The notes under the pieces are model-generated. The model worked only from the letters and a program-made list of their open reading frames with translations. It searched no databases and had not been told where the DNA came from. 64,000 nucleotides of DNA from Bacteroidaceae bacterium (GTDB lineage Bacteria; Bacteroidota; Bacteroidia; Bacteroidales; Bacteroidaceae): the NCBI GenBank assembly GCA_016292045.1, contig JAEEZX010000070.1:1-64000 (forward strand), in the 5' to 3' direction. Numbering within the stretch: position 1 is the stretch's first letter; the number at the start of each line of letters is the position of its first letter. The position numbers and the translations under genes are program-made. Shown here piece after piece: positions 17,822-26,803 of the stretch.

Positions 17822-18760
17822 ATGAAGAAGCTTGTTACAATATTTGCCATATTTGTCTCGTCGGTGGCATACGCACAACCGGCAGGCGGATTCGGCGGTT
17901 TCCAGGTGAAGCATACGTTGGAGACATCACAAGAATGGAAGGACGTGAACTACGCTGGCGACGACAACGCCTACCACACGTGCGACATATATCTGCCCAA
18001 AGAGAAGAAGAAAGCATATCCCGTGGTGGTGCATATATACGGGAGCGCGTGGTTCAACAACAACGGAAAGGGTGCTGCCGATCTGGGCACCATCGTCAAC
18101 GCGCTGCTGAATGCCGGATATGCTGTGGTGTGCCCCAACCACCGTTCGAGCAGCGATGCACGCTGGCCGGCACAGCTGCACGACATAAAGGCTGTGGTGC
18201 GTTTTGTGCGCGGAGCAGCCAAACAGTATCATTTCGACCCGTCGTTTGTGGCAACCTGCGGTTTTTCCTCAGGAGGACACTTGGCATCAGTGACGGCTGT
18301 GACCAGTGGTGCGAAGCATGCAAAGGTGTGTGGCGTAGAAATCGACCTTGAGGGGTCATTGGGAAAATACTCTAAGAAGAGTAGCGCCGTTAATGCTGCG
18401 TGTGACTGGTCTGGCCCCATAGACTTGACGGCAATGGACTGTGGCGAACACATGACAATGGGTGAACGTAGCCCCGAGGACATACTACTTGGCACAACAC
18501 TGGCAGAAGAACCAGACAAATATCTGAGTTTGAGTGCCACCACATATGTGGATGCCAACGATCCTCCTGTGATAATTTTTCATGGAGAGAAGGACAATGT
18601 GGTACCATTCTGTCAGGGAAAAGAATTCTACAAGGTGCTGAAGAAGGCGGGAGTGAAGACGGAAGCCGTCTTCGTGCCTGAAGGCGGTCATGGGATGGGG
18701 ATGTATAGCGAAGAGAATCTGAAGAAGATGGTGAGATTTTTTGATGAGGCGAGAAAGTGA
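17822..18760 (+). CDS. Secreted alpha/beta-hydrolase esterase (BD-FAE/acetyl-xylan esterase-like)
   Basis: A 312-residue protein starting at the ATG that gives a signal peptide (MKKLVTIFAIFVSSVAYAQ). The alpha/beta-hydrolase features are an oxyanion-region motif HIYGSAWF (in place of HGGG), the nucleophile elbow GFSSGGHLAS, an Asp in the IIFHGEKDNVVPF segment and a catalytic His in PEGGHGMGMY. The pattern fits Bacteroidota feruloyl or acetyl esterases acting on plant polysaccharides; the exact substrate is inferred. It is followed by eight degenerate 7-bp repeats that begin at its stop codon. No TAnnTTTG element was found in the 143 bp upstream. Confidence 0.85.
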   Translation: MKKLVTIFAIFVSSVAYAQPAGGFGGFQVKHTLETSQEWKDVNYAGDDNAYHTCDIYLPKEKKKAYPVVVHIYGSAWFNNNGKGAADLGTIVNALLNAGYAVVCPNHRSSSDARWPAQLHDIKAVVRFVRGAAKQYHFDPSFVATCGFSSGGHLASVTAVTSGAKHAKVCGVEIDLEGSLGKYSKKSSAVNAACDWSGPIDLTAMDCGEHMTMGERSPEDILLGTTLAEEPDKYLSLSATTYVDANDPPVIIFHGEKDNVVPFCQGKEFYKVLKKAGVKTEAVFVPEGGHGMGMYSEENLKKMVRFFDEARK

Positions 18761-18812
18761 GAGTTTAGAGTCAGTTTCAAATTTTAATGTTTAATTTTTA
18801 AATTTTAAAGTT
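18757..18812 (+). repeat. 7-bp tandem repeat array after the esterase gene
   Basis: Eight heptads (GTGAGAG, TTTAGAG, TCAGTTT, CAAATTT, TAATGTT, TAATTTT, TAAATTT, TAAAGTT) start inside the TGA stop region and end just before the next start codon. The array is degenerate but keeps its 7-bp phase. Confidence 0.6.
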
Positions 18813-18815
18813 AAA

Positions 18816-19118
18816 ATGGGAAAACACATTCAGTACAAGACAACAGGAACCTGCTCAACACTTATTGATGTGACAGCAGACGAGAACAACGTCATCCAGC
18901 AGGTCTTTTTCGTGGGAGGTTGCAACGGCAATCTGCAAGGCATCAGCAAACTGGCGATAGGTCAGAAGATAGACGATGTGATAGAAAGGCTCAATGGCAT
19001 ACGCTGTGGCACAAAACGCACATCGTGCCCAGATCAACTCTGTCGAGCTCTGGAACTGCTTAAGGAAGCAAAAGCAGAAGAGACCGTAGAAAAACCGGCT
19101 GGGGAAAAGTTTTATTAA
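18816..19118 (+). CDS. TSCPD domain protein
   Basis: A 100-residue single-domain protein of the TIGR03905 type. The eponymous TSCPDQL motif is near residues 69-75, the glycine-rich FFVGGCNGNLQGIS segment is near 30-45, and CGTKRTSCPDQLC gives a cysteine cluster. TSCPD domains also occur at the C-terminus of vitamin B12-dependent ribonucleotide reductases, where they may bind metal. The free-standing version has no assigned function. A bidirectional terminator follows. Confidence 0.88.
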   Translation: MGKHIQYKTTGTCSTLIDVTADENNVIQQVFFVGGCNGNLQGISKLAIGQKIDDVIERLNGIRCGTKRTSCPDQLCRALELLKEAKAEETVEKPAGEKFY

Positions 19119-19138
19119 GAGTTAATAAGTTTATAACG

Positions 19139-19171
19139 AAAAAGACCTCACGAAATTCGCGAGGTCTTTTT
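19139..19171. terminator. Bidirectional terminator between the TSCPD gene and tRNA-Glu
   Basis: GACCTC (19144-19149) pairs with GAGGTC (19161-19166), flanked by an A run on the left and a T run on the right. It can stop transcription from both sides, and its right end abuts the tRNA 3' CCA. Confidence 0.8.
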
Positions 19172-19245
19172 GGTAGCGCCTACGGGAATCGAACCCGTGT
19201 TCCATGCGTGAGAGGCATGTGTCCTAGCCGCTAGACGAAAGCGCC
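19171..19245 (-). tRNA. tRNA-Glu (CTC)
   Basis: On the minus strand it begins GGCGCTTTCGTCTAG, as expected for tRNA-Glu. The anticodon loop CTCTCAC gives anticodon CTC. The T arm is ACGGGTTCGATTCCCGT and the 3' CCA is encoded. The first acceptor pair is G-U. Confidence 0.9.
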
Positions 19246-19273
19246 ATTCTGTTGCTGCATTCAAGGAGTTCTG

Positions 19274-19360
19274 CGGAAGCTGGGGGATTCGAACCCCCGG
19301 TACGGTAACCCGCACGTCAGTTTAGCAAACTGGTGGTTTCAGCCACTCACCCAAACTTCC
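19274..19360 (-). tRNA. tRNA-Ser (GCT)
   Basis: On the minus strand the acceptor arms are GGAAGTT and AGCTTCC. The anticodon stem-loop CAGTTTGCTAAACTG gives anticodon GCT. There is a long variable arm as in class II tRNAs, and the T arm is GGGGGTTCGAATCCCCC. CCA is not encoded. Confidence 0.93.
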
Positions 19361-19413
19361 TTTCCCGCACTCTTTGGCGGCCTCCACCGAGGTGCCTTTT
19401 CTTAAATGCGGTG

Positions 19414-19421
19414 CAAAGGTA
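19414..19421 (-). promoter_or_regulatory. Promoter -7 element for the tRNA-Ser/tRNA-Glu unit
   Basis: On the minus strand it reads TACCTTTG, 53 bp before the tRNA-Ser 5' end and divergent from the fdtA-like promoter. Confidence 0.72.
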
Positions 19422-19464
19422 TGAAAAAATTGGGAAACAACATAGGAAAATGAAAACTTTTTTT

Positions 19465-19472
19465 TATCTTTG
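19465..19472 (+). promoter_or_regulatory. Promoter -7 element for the amino-sugar operon
   Basis: TATCTTTG matches TAnnTTTG, 20 bp before the ATG at 19493. It fixes that start against the longer reading frame beginning at 19472. Confidence 0.75.
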
Positions 19473-19492
19473 TGGTAGAAATACGTAATTTT

Positions 19493-19921
19493 ATGGATAA
19501 AGAAACGCCATTAATGGTGAAAAACTGCCAAATAATCGCCCTGCCGACCATTTCCGACCAGAGGGGAAGCCTCAGTTTCGGAGAGAACGAAAAGCACTGG
19601 CCGTTCAAGGTGGAAAGGGTGTTTTGGACATATAATATAAAAGAGGGGGAGCAGCGCAGCGACCATGCACACCGCACAAGCCAGATGGTGCTCTTTCCGC
19701 TGGGAGGAGGATGGAGTATAGAGATAGACGACGGCACAAACAAACAGCAACTCAGGATGGACGACCCGGGAGTGGGGATACTGATACCGCCCCTGGTGTG
19801 GTGCAGGCTGTATGATTTCGACAAAGGGGCGTGCTGCGTGTCGCTGGCATCCGACAGATACGATGCCGCCGACTACATACACGACTACGAGGAATTTCTC
19901 ACCCTGACAAAAGCACGATGA
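19493..19921 (+). CDS. FdtA/QdtA-like dTDP-sugar 3,4-ketoisomerase
   Basis: A 142-residue cupin of the WxcM/FdtA family. The signature is the ISDQRGSLSFGE start, the catalytic HAH in RSDHAHRTSQ, and PLGGGWSIEIDDG with PPLVWCRLYDF. These enzymes convert dTDP-4-keto-6-deoxyglucose to the 3-keto isomer used for 3-amino-3,6-dideoxyhexoses (Fuc3NAc, Qui3NAc). The stereochemical outcome cannot be read here. The next gene overlaps its stop (ATGA) and encodes the expected aminotransferase and an acyltransferase, which supports the pathway call. Confidence 0.88.
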   Translation: MDKETPLMVKNCQIIALPTISDQRGSLSFGENEKHWPFKVERVFWTYNIKEGEQRSDHAHRTSQMVLFPLGGGWSIEIDDGTNKQQLRMDDPGVGILIPPLVWCRLYDFDKGACCVSLASDRYDAADYIHDYEEFLTLTKAR

Positions 19922-21990
19922 AGGCAATAGCATACGACGCAGGAAGAAAAGGGGAATGGGATGCCTTCGTGGAAGCATCTAAGAACGGAACCTTCATCCT
20001 CAAGCGCGATTTCATGGAATATCATGCGGACCGTTTCGAGGACTGCTCGCTGATGATATACGAGGAGAAGAAACTCGTAGCGCTGTTTCCCGCCAATTGG
20101 GAAAATATGACCCACACGGTGTGGAGTCACCAAGGACTCACCTACGGAGGACTTATACTCTCGCAAGACAACACTGTGGAGCAGACAATGCGTATCATGA
20201 AGGCCGTTATCGCACATTATCACACCGCACTCGGTGCAGAACACATCGTCTACAAGACAATACCACATATCTACAGCACCCTACCCAGCGAGGAAGACCT
20301 CTACGCACTGTCGCGCGAAGGAGCAAGGCTGAAATGGCGTATGGTGTCATCGGCTGTGGAACTGTCGCATCCGTTGAGGATGCGTACGCTGCGTCAGAGA
20401 GGCGTGAAGAAGGCGCTGGATGCCGGATGCTACGTGGAGCGCGTGGGAGAGGGCGACGAAGAAAAGCTAAGGGAATACTGGACGCTGCTGGAGGAGGTGC
20501 TGATGAAGCACCACAACGCCACCCCCGTGCATTCCTACGAGGAGATAAGCAAGCTGATGGCGATGTTCCCCAAGGAGATACGCCTCTACAGCGTGATGAA
20601 GGACGGGGAGATGGTTGCCGGCACACTGATGTTTGAAACCGGTCTCACGGCACACGTACAATACATAGCATCGGGAGACAAAGGGCGTGAATGCGGAGCG
20701 CTGGATCTGCTGTTCAAGTATCTCATCTCGGAGCATTACAAGGGGCTTGCGTATGTGGATCTGGGTACCAGCGTTAGAGAAAACGGCAGAGTGCTCAACG
20801 AGGGACTCATCTTCCAGAAGGAAGGTTTCGGGGGCAGGGCTGTATGTTACGACACATACGAGATAGACCTCGAGAAGGTACGCGAGGGTGTAAGTTACAA
20901 GGTGCCGTACCTGAGTCTTGCACGGCTCAACGGGCGCTGCGAACCGCAGCTGAGCGAAGTTGTGAACCGCGTGATCAGGGGCGGTTGGTATCTCTTGGGA
21001 GAGTGGAATAAAAGGTTTAGCCAAGAGTGGTCAAAACGCTGTGGCAGAAAATATTGCACAAACGTAGGTAGCGGTCTTGACGCACTCACTCTGACGTTGA
21101 CAGCATATAAGAAACTGAGGGGATGGGACGAGGAGTGCGAAGTCATAGTGCCGGCCAATACATACATAGCAACGATACTCGCAATAGTGAAAGCGGGACT
21201 GAAACCTGTGCTATGCGAGCCTTATAAGGACACTGCGCTGATGACGGCAGAGGGAGCCTTCTCGCTAGTGAAAGGAGGACGTACTGTGGCGCTGCTGCCC
21301 GTGCATTTGTACGGAGGAAAATGCGACATGCGGGGGCTGCGCGCGGTGGCCGACGAGAAGCATCTGGTTCTGATAGACGACTGTGCACAGGCTCACGGAA
21401 TATTCGACGGAGAGAAGGAGGCGATGGCGGATGCCAACTGTTGGAGCTTCTATCCCGGCAAGAATATGGGGGCGCTGGGAGATGCAGGCGCTGTGACGAC
21501 GGATGACGAAGAACTGGCACGCATCATTGCCGAGATGGCAAACTACGGGCAGAAGGAGAAATACGTGAACACACACATCGGATGCAATAGCCGTATGGAC
21601 GAGATACAGGCCGCTTCGCTCTGTGTGAAGATGAACATACTCGAGGCCGACAACGAACGCAGAAGGGAGATAGCGGAGCAATACAGGACGGGAATCAGCA
21701 ATAAGCACGTGAGGATGCTGAAGACGAAGGAGAGCGTGTGGCACGTGTTCCCAGTGATGTGCGCAGAGCGCGATGCTCTCAGGAAATGGCTCAAGGAGAA
21801 AGGCATCGAGACGATGATACACTATCCGATAGCTCCTCACGAACAGGAAGCATTGAAAGGCATCGTCGTGGGTATATATCCCATTACGGAACAGATGGCG
21901 CGCGAAGAACTGTCGCTGCCCATCGCACCTTATATGACGGACAAGGATGTGGATGCCGTTATCCAAGCTGTGAACAGCTTTGGGAGTTAA
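19918..21990 (+). CDS. Fused GNAT/FemAB-like acyltransferase and DegT-type sugar aminotransferase
   Basis: A 690-residue fusion. Residues about 1-335 resemble a GNAT/FemAB (BioF2-like) acyltransferase: FILKRDFMEYHADRFEDCS, WSHQGLTYGG, and a GTSVRENGRVLNEG segment near the end. Residues about 340-690 are a complete DegT/DnrJ/EryC1 PLP aminotransferase, with VGSGLDALTL, PANTYIATILAI, DDCAQAHG and the PLP-binding Lys515 in SFYPGKNMGALGD. With the upstream ketoisomerase this matches the FdtA-FdtB-FdtC logic for a dTDP-3-acetamido sugar, but with the two last steps joined and a GNAT rather than a hexapeptide acyltransferase. The start at 19918 overlaps the fdtA-like stop. A 7-bp repeat array covers its stop codon. 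Confidence 0.87.
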   Translation: MKAIAYDAGRKGEWDAFVEASKNGTFILKRDFMEYHADRFEDCSLMIYEEKKLVALFPANWENMTHTVWSHQGLTYGGLILSQDNTVEQTMRIMKAVIAHYHTALGAEHIVYKTIPHIYSTLPSEEDLYALSREGARLKWRMVSSAVELSHPLRMRTLRQRGVKKALDAGCYVERVGEGDEEKLREYWTLLEEVLMKHHNATPVHSYEEISKLMAMFPKEIRLYSVMKDGEMVAGTLMFETGLTAHVQYIASGDKGRECGALDLLFKYLISEHYKGLAYVDLGTSVRENGRVLNEGLIFQKEGFGGRAVCYDTYEIDLEKVREGVSYKVPYLSLARLNGRCEPQLSEVVNRVIRGGWYLLGEWNKRFSQEWSKRCGRKYCTNVGSGLDALTLTLTAYKKLRGWDEECEVIVPANTYIATILAIVKAGLKPVLCEPYKDTALMTAEGAFSLVKGGRTVALLPVHLYGGKCDMRGLRAVADEKHLVLIDDCAQAHGIFDGEKEAMADANCWSFYPGKNMGALGDAGAVTTDDEELARIIAEMANYGQKEKYVNTHIGCNSRMDEIQAASLCVKMNILEADNERRREIAEQYRTGISNKHVRMLKTKESVWHVFPVMCAERDALRKWLKEKGIETMIHYPIAPHEQEALKGIVVGIYPITEQMAREELSLPIAPYMTDKDVDAVIQAVNSFGS

Positions 21991-22025
21991 AAATTAAAAG
22001 TTAAGAGTTAAAAGTTAAAAGTTAA
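21984..22025. repeat. 7-bp tandem repeat array at a convergent junction
   Basis: Six heptads read GAGTTAA, AAATTAA, AAGTTAA, GAGTTAA, AAGTTAA and AAGTTAA. The array contains the TAA stop of the plus-strand gene (21988-21990) and the TAA stop of the minus-strand gene (22022-22024). TTAA is palindromic, so stops occur on both strands in every frame. Confidence 0.85.
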
Positions 22026-22687
22026 CCGATGAGTCGGCGGAGTTGGCGGTCGGTGGCCGTAGGGAGCATCTCGCGGAGATGCTGCATCATCAAATCAAAG
22101 GACTCTTCGGGAGAGCAATCTGCCTGGCAAGCCTCATGGCCGAAGAGACGTTCGGGAGTGGTGAGCAGCGACCAGCCCCATCCGTAGGAGTTACCGTGAC
22201 GGTCGCGCGGATAGACGAAATCCTCTGTGACAATACGGCAAGCCATCTCAAGACGGGTGATGTAGGCATCGAACTTGCTGCGCATCTTAGGACCCGTGAA
22301 ACCGCACTCAGCACGCAGTTCACGAGTGATGAGAGAACCCGATTCGCGCAGAGTGAGGAGTATCATCTCCTCGATACTGTCGGGCTCGGGGGCAGGGAAG
22401 AGATGACGACGCCAGTTGATAAAATGCGGCCACCATTCCATAGAGACGAAACCGGCCTTGCGATTGAAAAATTTACCATAGGCGCAAGGCATATCAATAA
22501 CTACCGGACCCTTCCATTTCCACAGAGGCCAGTCCCAGCCTCCGTCGGGATATACAATATAACGACACTCCTCACCACCGATTTCGTCAGCGGAGAAACC
22601 TTTGATGCCACTGTCCAAAAGAGGGAGGAAACCCACCTCGGAGATGAGACGCATCAAATCGGAAGGAGTGTGTACTTCTCTAATCAT
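22022..22687 (-). CDS. AlkZ-like winged-helix protein (tentative)
   Basis: A 221-residue protein rich in Trp and aromatic residues (GGWDWPLWKWKG, MEWWPHFINWRRH). A helical middle (EEMILLTLRESGSLITREL) looks like a winged-helix segment. The layout resembles small AlkZ-related proteins of Bacteroidota, relatives of YcaQ/AlkZ DNA glycosylases, but the catalytic QxQ/QxD motif cannot be identified, so glycosylase activity is not claimed. It starts inside the 3' end of the Crp-family gene (8-bp overlap) and is probably translated with it. Its stop lies in a 7-bp repeat array. Confidence 0.5.
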   Translation of the reverse strand: MIREVHTPSDLMRLISEVGFLPLLDSGIKGFSADEIGGEECRYIVYPDGGWDWPLWKWKGPVVIDMPCAYGKFFNRKAGFVSMEWWPHFINWRRHLFPAPEPDSIEEMILLTLRESGSLITRELRAECGFTGPKMRSKFDAYITRLEMACRIVTEDFVYPRDRHGNSYGWGWSLLTTPERLFGHEACQADCSPEESFDLMMQHLREMLPTATDRQLRRLIG

Positions 22688-23276
22688 GATTCTTGCGCAC
22701 GCGGGAAAGGGTCTCAGGCGTCATCTGTAGATAGGACGCAATCATGTGCATGGGAGCACGCAGCAGCAGTTCGGGATACTGTTTGAGGAGACGGTCGTAG
22801 CGGTCGGCTGCCGACTCGAAACGCTGTGCATCGGCATGCCATTGCGAGGAGATGAGAGCGTGTTCGAGGATGCGACGGTAGAGACGGTTCATCTCCAGGT
22901 CGGTGGGAAGGATGCGCTGCAGCGTCTCCATCGGGATGGCCCAGAGTACAGTATTCTCCAGCGTGCCGATAATAAGACGGGAAGGATTGCCCGTGAGCAG
23001 ACTCTCAATACACATGACAATGCGGCCTTCGTAAGAAAAATGCTCTGTCATCTCCTTACCGTTCTTGTAGTAGTATTGACGCACGAGTCCCTTCTGTACA
23101 TAGTACATATAGCGACAAGGCTCGCCTTCGGGAAGCACAATTTCTCCCTTCCTATACTTGGCAGGCACAAGCAGACGCGCCAACGTGTCAATGCCCTCTG
23201 TTGAAAGAGTGCAATAGGAGCGTGCTAAATCGCGTGCCACCTCGCGTGCTATTTCATGAGTGAATCTGTTGGCCAT
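22680..23276 (-). CDS. Crp/Fnr-family transcriptional regulator
   Basis: A 198-residue protein. The N-terminal cyclic-nucleotide-binding-like beta roll (about 35-120) includes YRKGEIVLPEGEPCRYMYYVQKG and EHFSYEGRIVMCIESLLTG. The C-terminal helix-turn-helix (about 160-195) has APMHMIASYLQMTPETLSRVR. There is no Fnr-type cysteine cluster at the N-terminus, and the effector is unknown. Bacteroidota carry many such regulators. It is downstream of lepA with a 33-bp gap and overlaps the AlkZ-like gene, its most likely partner. Confidence 0.9.
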   Translation of the reverse strand: MANRFTHEIAREVARDLARSYCTLSTEGIDTLARLLVPAKYRKGEIVLPEGEPCRYMYYVQKGLVRQYYYKNGKEMTEHFSYEGRIVMCIESLLTGNPSRLIIGTLENTVLWAIPMETLQRILPTDLEMNRLYRRILEHALISSQWHADAQRFESAADRYDRLLKQYPELLLRAPMHMIASYLQMTPETLSRVRKNHD

Positions 23277-23309
23277 AGAGAATTAAGGTTTATGTGTTCT
23301 TTGTGTTTC

Positions 23310-25082
23310 TTAATCCAGTTTCAAGACTGCGAGGAATGCCTTTTGAGGCACCTGCACATTACCTATCTGCTTCATACGCTTCTTACCACGTTTCTGCTTC
23401 TCAAGGAGCTTGCGCTTGCGCGAGACATCACCGCCATAGCACTTGGCAAGCACATCCTTGCGCACTTGCTTCACCGTCTCGCGGGCAATAATCTTAGCAC
23501 CAATAGCAGCCTGAATGGCAATATCAAACTGCTGGCGGGGCAGGAGTTCTTTGAGTTTTTCACACATGCGACGGCCGAAAGTCTCAGCGTTGTCGAAATG
23601 CGTCAGAGTAGAGAGTGCATCCACAGGTTCGCCGTTGAGCAGGATATCAAGTTTCACGAGTTTGGAGGGACGGAAACCGATAGGATGATAGTCGAAGGAG
23701 GCATAACCCTTGGATATGGACTTCAGCTTGTCGTAGAAGTCGATGACGATTTCACCGAGAGGCATATCGAAAATTATCTCCACACGTCCGCCTGAGATAA
23801 AATTCTGTGAGACGAGTTCGCCCCGCTTACCCAGACAGAGCGTCATGATGTTGCCCAGATACGTTGTTGTAGTGATTACCGTAGCTCGTATGTATGGCTC
23901 CTCGATGTGGTCGATGAGCGTCTGGTCGGGCATTCCTGCAGGATTGTGCACCTCGTGCACCTCGCCCTGCTTGTCATAGACAAGATAGGATACGTTGGGC
24001 ACTGTAGTGATGACATCCATGTCGAACTCACGGTCAAGGCGCTCCTGGATGATTTCCATGTGTAGCAGTCCGAGGAAACCGCAACGGAAACCGAACCCCA
24101 GAGCCACCGACGATTCCGGCTGGAATGTGAGCGAGGCATCGTTAAGCTGTAATTTCTCAAGAGAAGCACGGAGATTCTCAAAGTCCTCCGTCTCAATGGG
24201 ATAAACACCGGCGAAGACCATAGGTTTCACTTCCTCGAAACCGGATATAGCCTCCGATGTGCCGCCCTCAACGGTGGTGATAGTGTCGCCGACTTTCACC
24301 TCTGTGGCTGTCTTGATACCCGACACAATATAGCCTACATTACCGGCAGAAAGTGTCTGACGGGGAGAGAGATCCATCTTGAGGATACCAATCTCGTCGG
24401 CCTTATATTCCTTGCCTGTGTTGATGAAGCGTACCTGCTGACCGCTGCGGATAGTTCCGTTGATTATTTTGAAATAAGCTATGATGCCCCTGAAGGGATT
24501 GAAGACCGAGTCGAAGATGAGAGCCTGGAGTGGGGCAGAGGAGTCGCCCTCGGGAGCAGGGATGCGCTCCACGATGGCCTCAAGAATATCTGCCACTCCT
24601 TCACCTGTGCGGGCCGAAGCACGTATTATCTCCTCATGCTTGCAACCTATGAGGTCGATAATCTCATCCTCAACCTCATCAGGCATAGCATTCGGCATGT
24701 CGCACTTATTGATGATGGGAATAATCTCAAGATCGTGGTCGATAGCCATATACAGATTGGAAATGGTTTGAGCCTGCACTCCTTGAGTGGCATCCACCAC
24801 AAGAAGGGCTCCTTCGCAGGCAGCTATAGAGCGGGACACCTCGTAGGAGAAGTCCACATGTCCCGGAGTGTCGATAAGGTTGAGTGTGTAGTCCTTATAC
24901 GACATCTGGATGGCATGACTTTTGATAGTGATGCCGCGTTCCTGTTCCAAATCCATATCGTCGAGCATCTGTCCCTGAGTGACCTTCAGAGTGGAGGTCA
25001 TCTCAAGCATACGATCAGCCAACGTACTCTTTCCGTGGTCGATATGCGCAATGATACAGAAATTTCTTATCTTATCTTGCAA
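23310..25082 (-). CDS. lepA: Elongation factor 4 (LepA)
   Basis: A 590-residue translational GTPase implicated in 30S biogenesis and back-translocation. The GTPase motifs are AHIDHGKST (G1), ERGITIKSH (G2), DTPGHVDF (G3) and NKCDMP (G4). The unique LepA C-terminal domain ends with FVHLQ-like region equivalents and [31 protein letters not shown]. The start codon is TTG at 25082, which gives the exact N-terminus expected for the family ([17 protein letters not shown]). It lies 20 bp after the upstream acyl-CoA ligase gene. Confidence 0.96.
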   Translation of the reverse strand: MQDKIRNFCIIAHIDHGKSTLADRMLEMTSTLKVTQGQMLDDMDLEQERGITIKSHAIQMSYKDYTLNLIDTPGHVDFSYEVSRSIAACEGALLVVDATQGVQAQTISNLYMAIDHDLEIIPIINKCDMPNAMPDEVEDEIIDLIGCKHEEIIRASARTGEGVADILEAIVERIPAPEGDSSAPLQALIFDSVFNPFRGIIAYFKIINGTIRSGQQVRFINTGKEYKADEIGILKMDLSPRQTLSAGNVGYIVSGIKTATEVKVGDTITTVEGGTSEAISGFEEVKPMVFAGVYPIETEDFENLRASLEKLQLNDASLTFQPESSVALGFGFRCGFLGLLHMEIIQERLDREFDMDVITTVPNVSYLVYDKQGEVHEVHNPAGMPDQTLIDHIEEPYIRATVITTTTYLGNIMTLCLGKRGELVSQNFISGGRVEIIFDMPLGEIVIDFYDKLKSISKGYASFDYHPIGFRPSKLVKLDILLNGEPVDALSTLTHFDNAETFGRRMCEKLKELLPRQQFDIAIQAAIGAKIIARETVKQVRKDVLAKCYGGDVSRKRKLLEKQKRGKKRMKQIGNVQVPQKAFLAVLKLD

Positions 25083-25102
25083 TGTTGTAATCGATTATAT
25101 GA

Positions 25103-26773
25103 TTATACTTCTTCGTCGGTGTAGAGGAAGCGCTTGATAGACTTCTTGGGAGTCTTCTCGAACTCTTCCTTCATCACCTTGATACCTGCCAGCTGCTCGT
25201 AGGCAGGAAGCGACAGGTTGAGTGTCTTGCGGTTTTCCTCCATGAGGTCCTTGATTGCCTCGGACGTGAGCCCCTGCTTCTCGCAGGCATCCATATCAGG
25301 ATACACAAGACCGTAAATCTTTTCGCCCTTCTGAATGACAACGCACTCGGCCACCATCGGGAGAGAAGAGAGCTTGTCCTCTATTTCCTCCGGATAAATG
25401 TTCTGACCGTTGGCGCCGAGGAGCATATTCTTGGAGCGTCCCTTGATGAAGACGTTGCCGTCGCGGTCAATGATGCCGAGGTCGCCTGTGTGATACCAAC
25501 CGTCGCGCAGCGTTTCACGGGTGGCTTCCTCGTTCTTATAATAGCCGAGCATGACATTCATACCACGCGCGAGAATCTCACCCGGGATGCGATGTGGATC
25601 AGGAGAGTCAATACGCAACTCCATACGGGGAGCAGCTTTACCGCACGAACCTTTTACGAAATAGTGCCAGTCCTCATAAGCAAGGATGGGGGCACACTCT
25701 GTGGCACCATAGCCGATGGTATAGTTGAATCCAATATCGTGGAGCAGTTCCTCAATCTCCTGGTTCATGGCGCTTCCGCCCACGATGACCTCATAGAAGC
25801 GGCCGCCGAATGCCTCGCGGATACCTTCACATATCTTGCGCTTTATCATACGGCCGATAACCGGTGTCTTGATGAGACGGCCGATGATGGGGTCCTGCAC
25901 CTTGGGCAAAACGGCTTTCTTCACTATCTTCTCCAGAATGAGAGGCACCACAATCAATACGGCAGGACGCACGTCTGCCAGAGCTTTAAGCAGGATGCCG
26001 GGGGTTGGCATCTTGGTGAGGAAGTTGACGTGCACACCGGCAGTGAACTCATAGATAAACTCGAACGACATACCGTAAGTGTGAGCCATCGGCAGCATTG
26101 AAAGAATCGCGTCACCGGCTTTGGCATGTTCGCCGAACACCTCGTAAGCAAATGCCATATTGCTCCACACGGCACGATATGGAATCATCACACCCTTGGA
26201 GTTGGAGGTGGTTCCTGAGGTGTAGTTGATGATACAAAGCTCATCGGGCTTGTCCTCGTGATAGTGTATGTTGTTTGGAAGGAACTTTTTGGGATACTTC
26301 TGACCGAAGAGTTCATTGAGATGCTCATGGGCTGTGGTCAGTTTCTCGGAAGAGGAGAAGAGTAGGGAGTCGTCTGTATTGCTAATGACACCGAGAATAT
26401 TTGGCATCTGGCTGACGTCCAGCTTCTTCCATACCAAATCACCAACAAATAGAATGCGGCTCTCGGAGTGGTTCACGATGTCGTGCACCTGATTGGGATG
26501 AAACTCATGAAGAATGGGTACTGCTACAGCTCCGTATGTGATGATGGCAAAAAATGCAACGCCCCAGTGGCTCTGATTGCGGCCGCAGAGAGCTATTTTG
26601 TCACCTTTCTTGATACCGGCTTGTTTGAAAAGGATGTGCCACTTCTCGATGTTGCGGGCCACATCTTTGTACTGTAAGGTGTTGATGCCGTAGTCGCTCA
26701 GGGCCGGCAACTCCCAAAACTCTCGGATACTGTCAGAAAGACACTGATTGAAATGAGGGGATAGTGATCTCAT
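25103..26773 (-). CDS. AMP-forming acyl-CoA/fatty acid ligase, copy 1
   Basis: A 556-residue ANL-superfamily enzyme that activates a carboxylic acid, probably a fatty acid, as an acyl-adenylate. The P-loop-like A3 motif is INYTSGTTSNSKGV, A5 is GYGATECAP, A7 is WYHTGDLG, and the C-terminal motif with catalytic Lys is KTPKKSIKRFLYT. It is short compared with FadD and has no membrane anchor. It is a tandem paralogue of the gene just upstream, with the same motif wording, separated by 30 bp. Whether it makes a CoA or an ACP thioester is open. Confidence 0.9.
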   Translation of the reverse strand: MRSLSPHFNQCLSDSIREFWELPALSDYGINTLQYKDVARNIEKWHILFKQAGIKKGDKIALCGRNQSHWGVAFFAIITYGAVAVPILHEFHPNQVHDIVNHSESRILFVGDLVWKKLDVSQMPNILGVISNTDDSLLFSSSEKLTTAHEHLNELFGQKYPKKFLPNNIHYHEDKPDELCIINYTSGTTSNSKGVMIPYRAVWSNMAFAYEVFGEHAKAGDAILSMLPMAHTYGMSFEFIYEFTAGVHVNFLTKMPTPGILLKALADVRPAVLIVVPLILEKIVKKAVLPKVQDPIIGRLIKTPVIGRMIKRKICEGIREAFGGRFYEVIVGGSAMNQEIEELLHDIGFNYTIGYGATECAPILAYEDWHYFVKGSCGKAAPRMELRIDSPDPHRIPGEILARGMNVMLGYYKNEEATRETLRDGWYHTGDLGIIDRDGNVFIKGRSKNMLLGANGQNIYPEEIEDKLSSLPMVAECVVIQKGEKIYGLVYPDMDACEKQGLTSEAIKDLMEENRKTLNLSLPAYEQLAGIKVMKEEFEKTPKKSIKRFLYTDEEV

Positions 26774-26803
26774 TGTGTAATATGGTGTTATTTAAGGTTA
26801 TTA

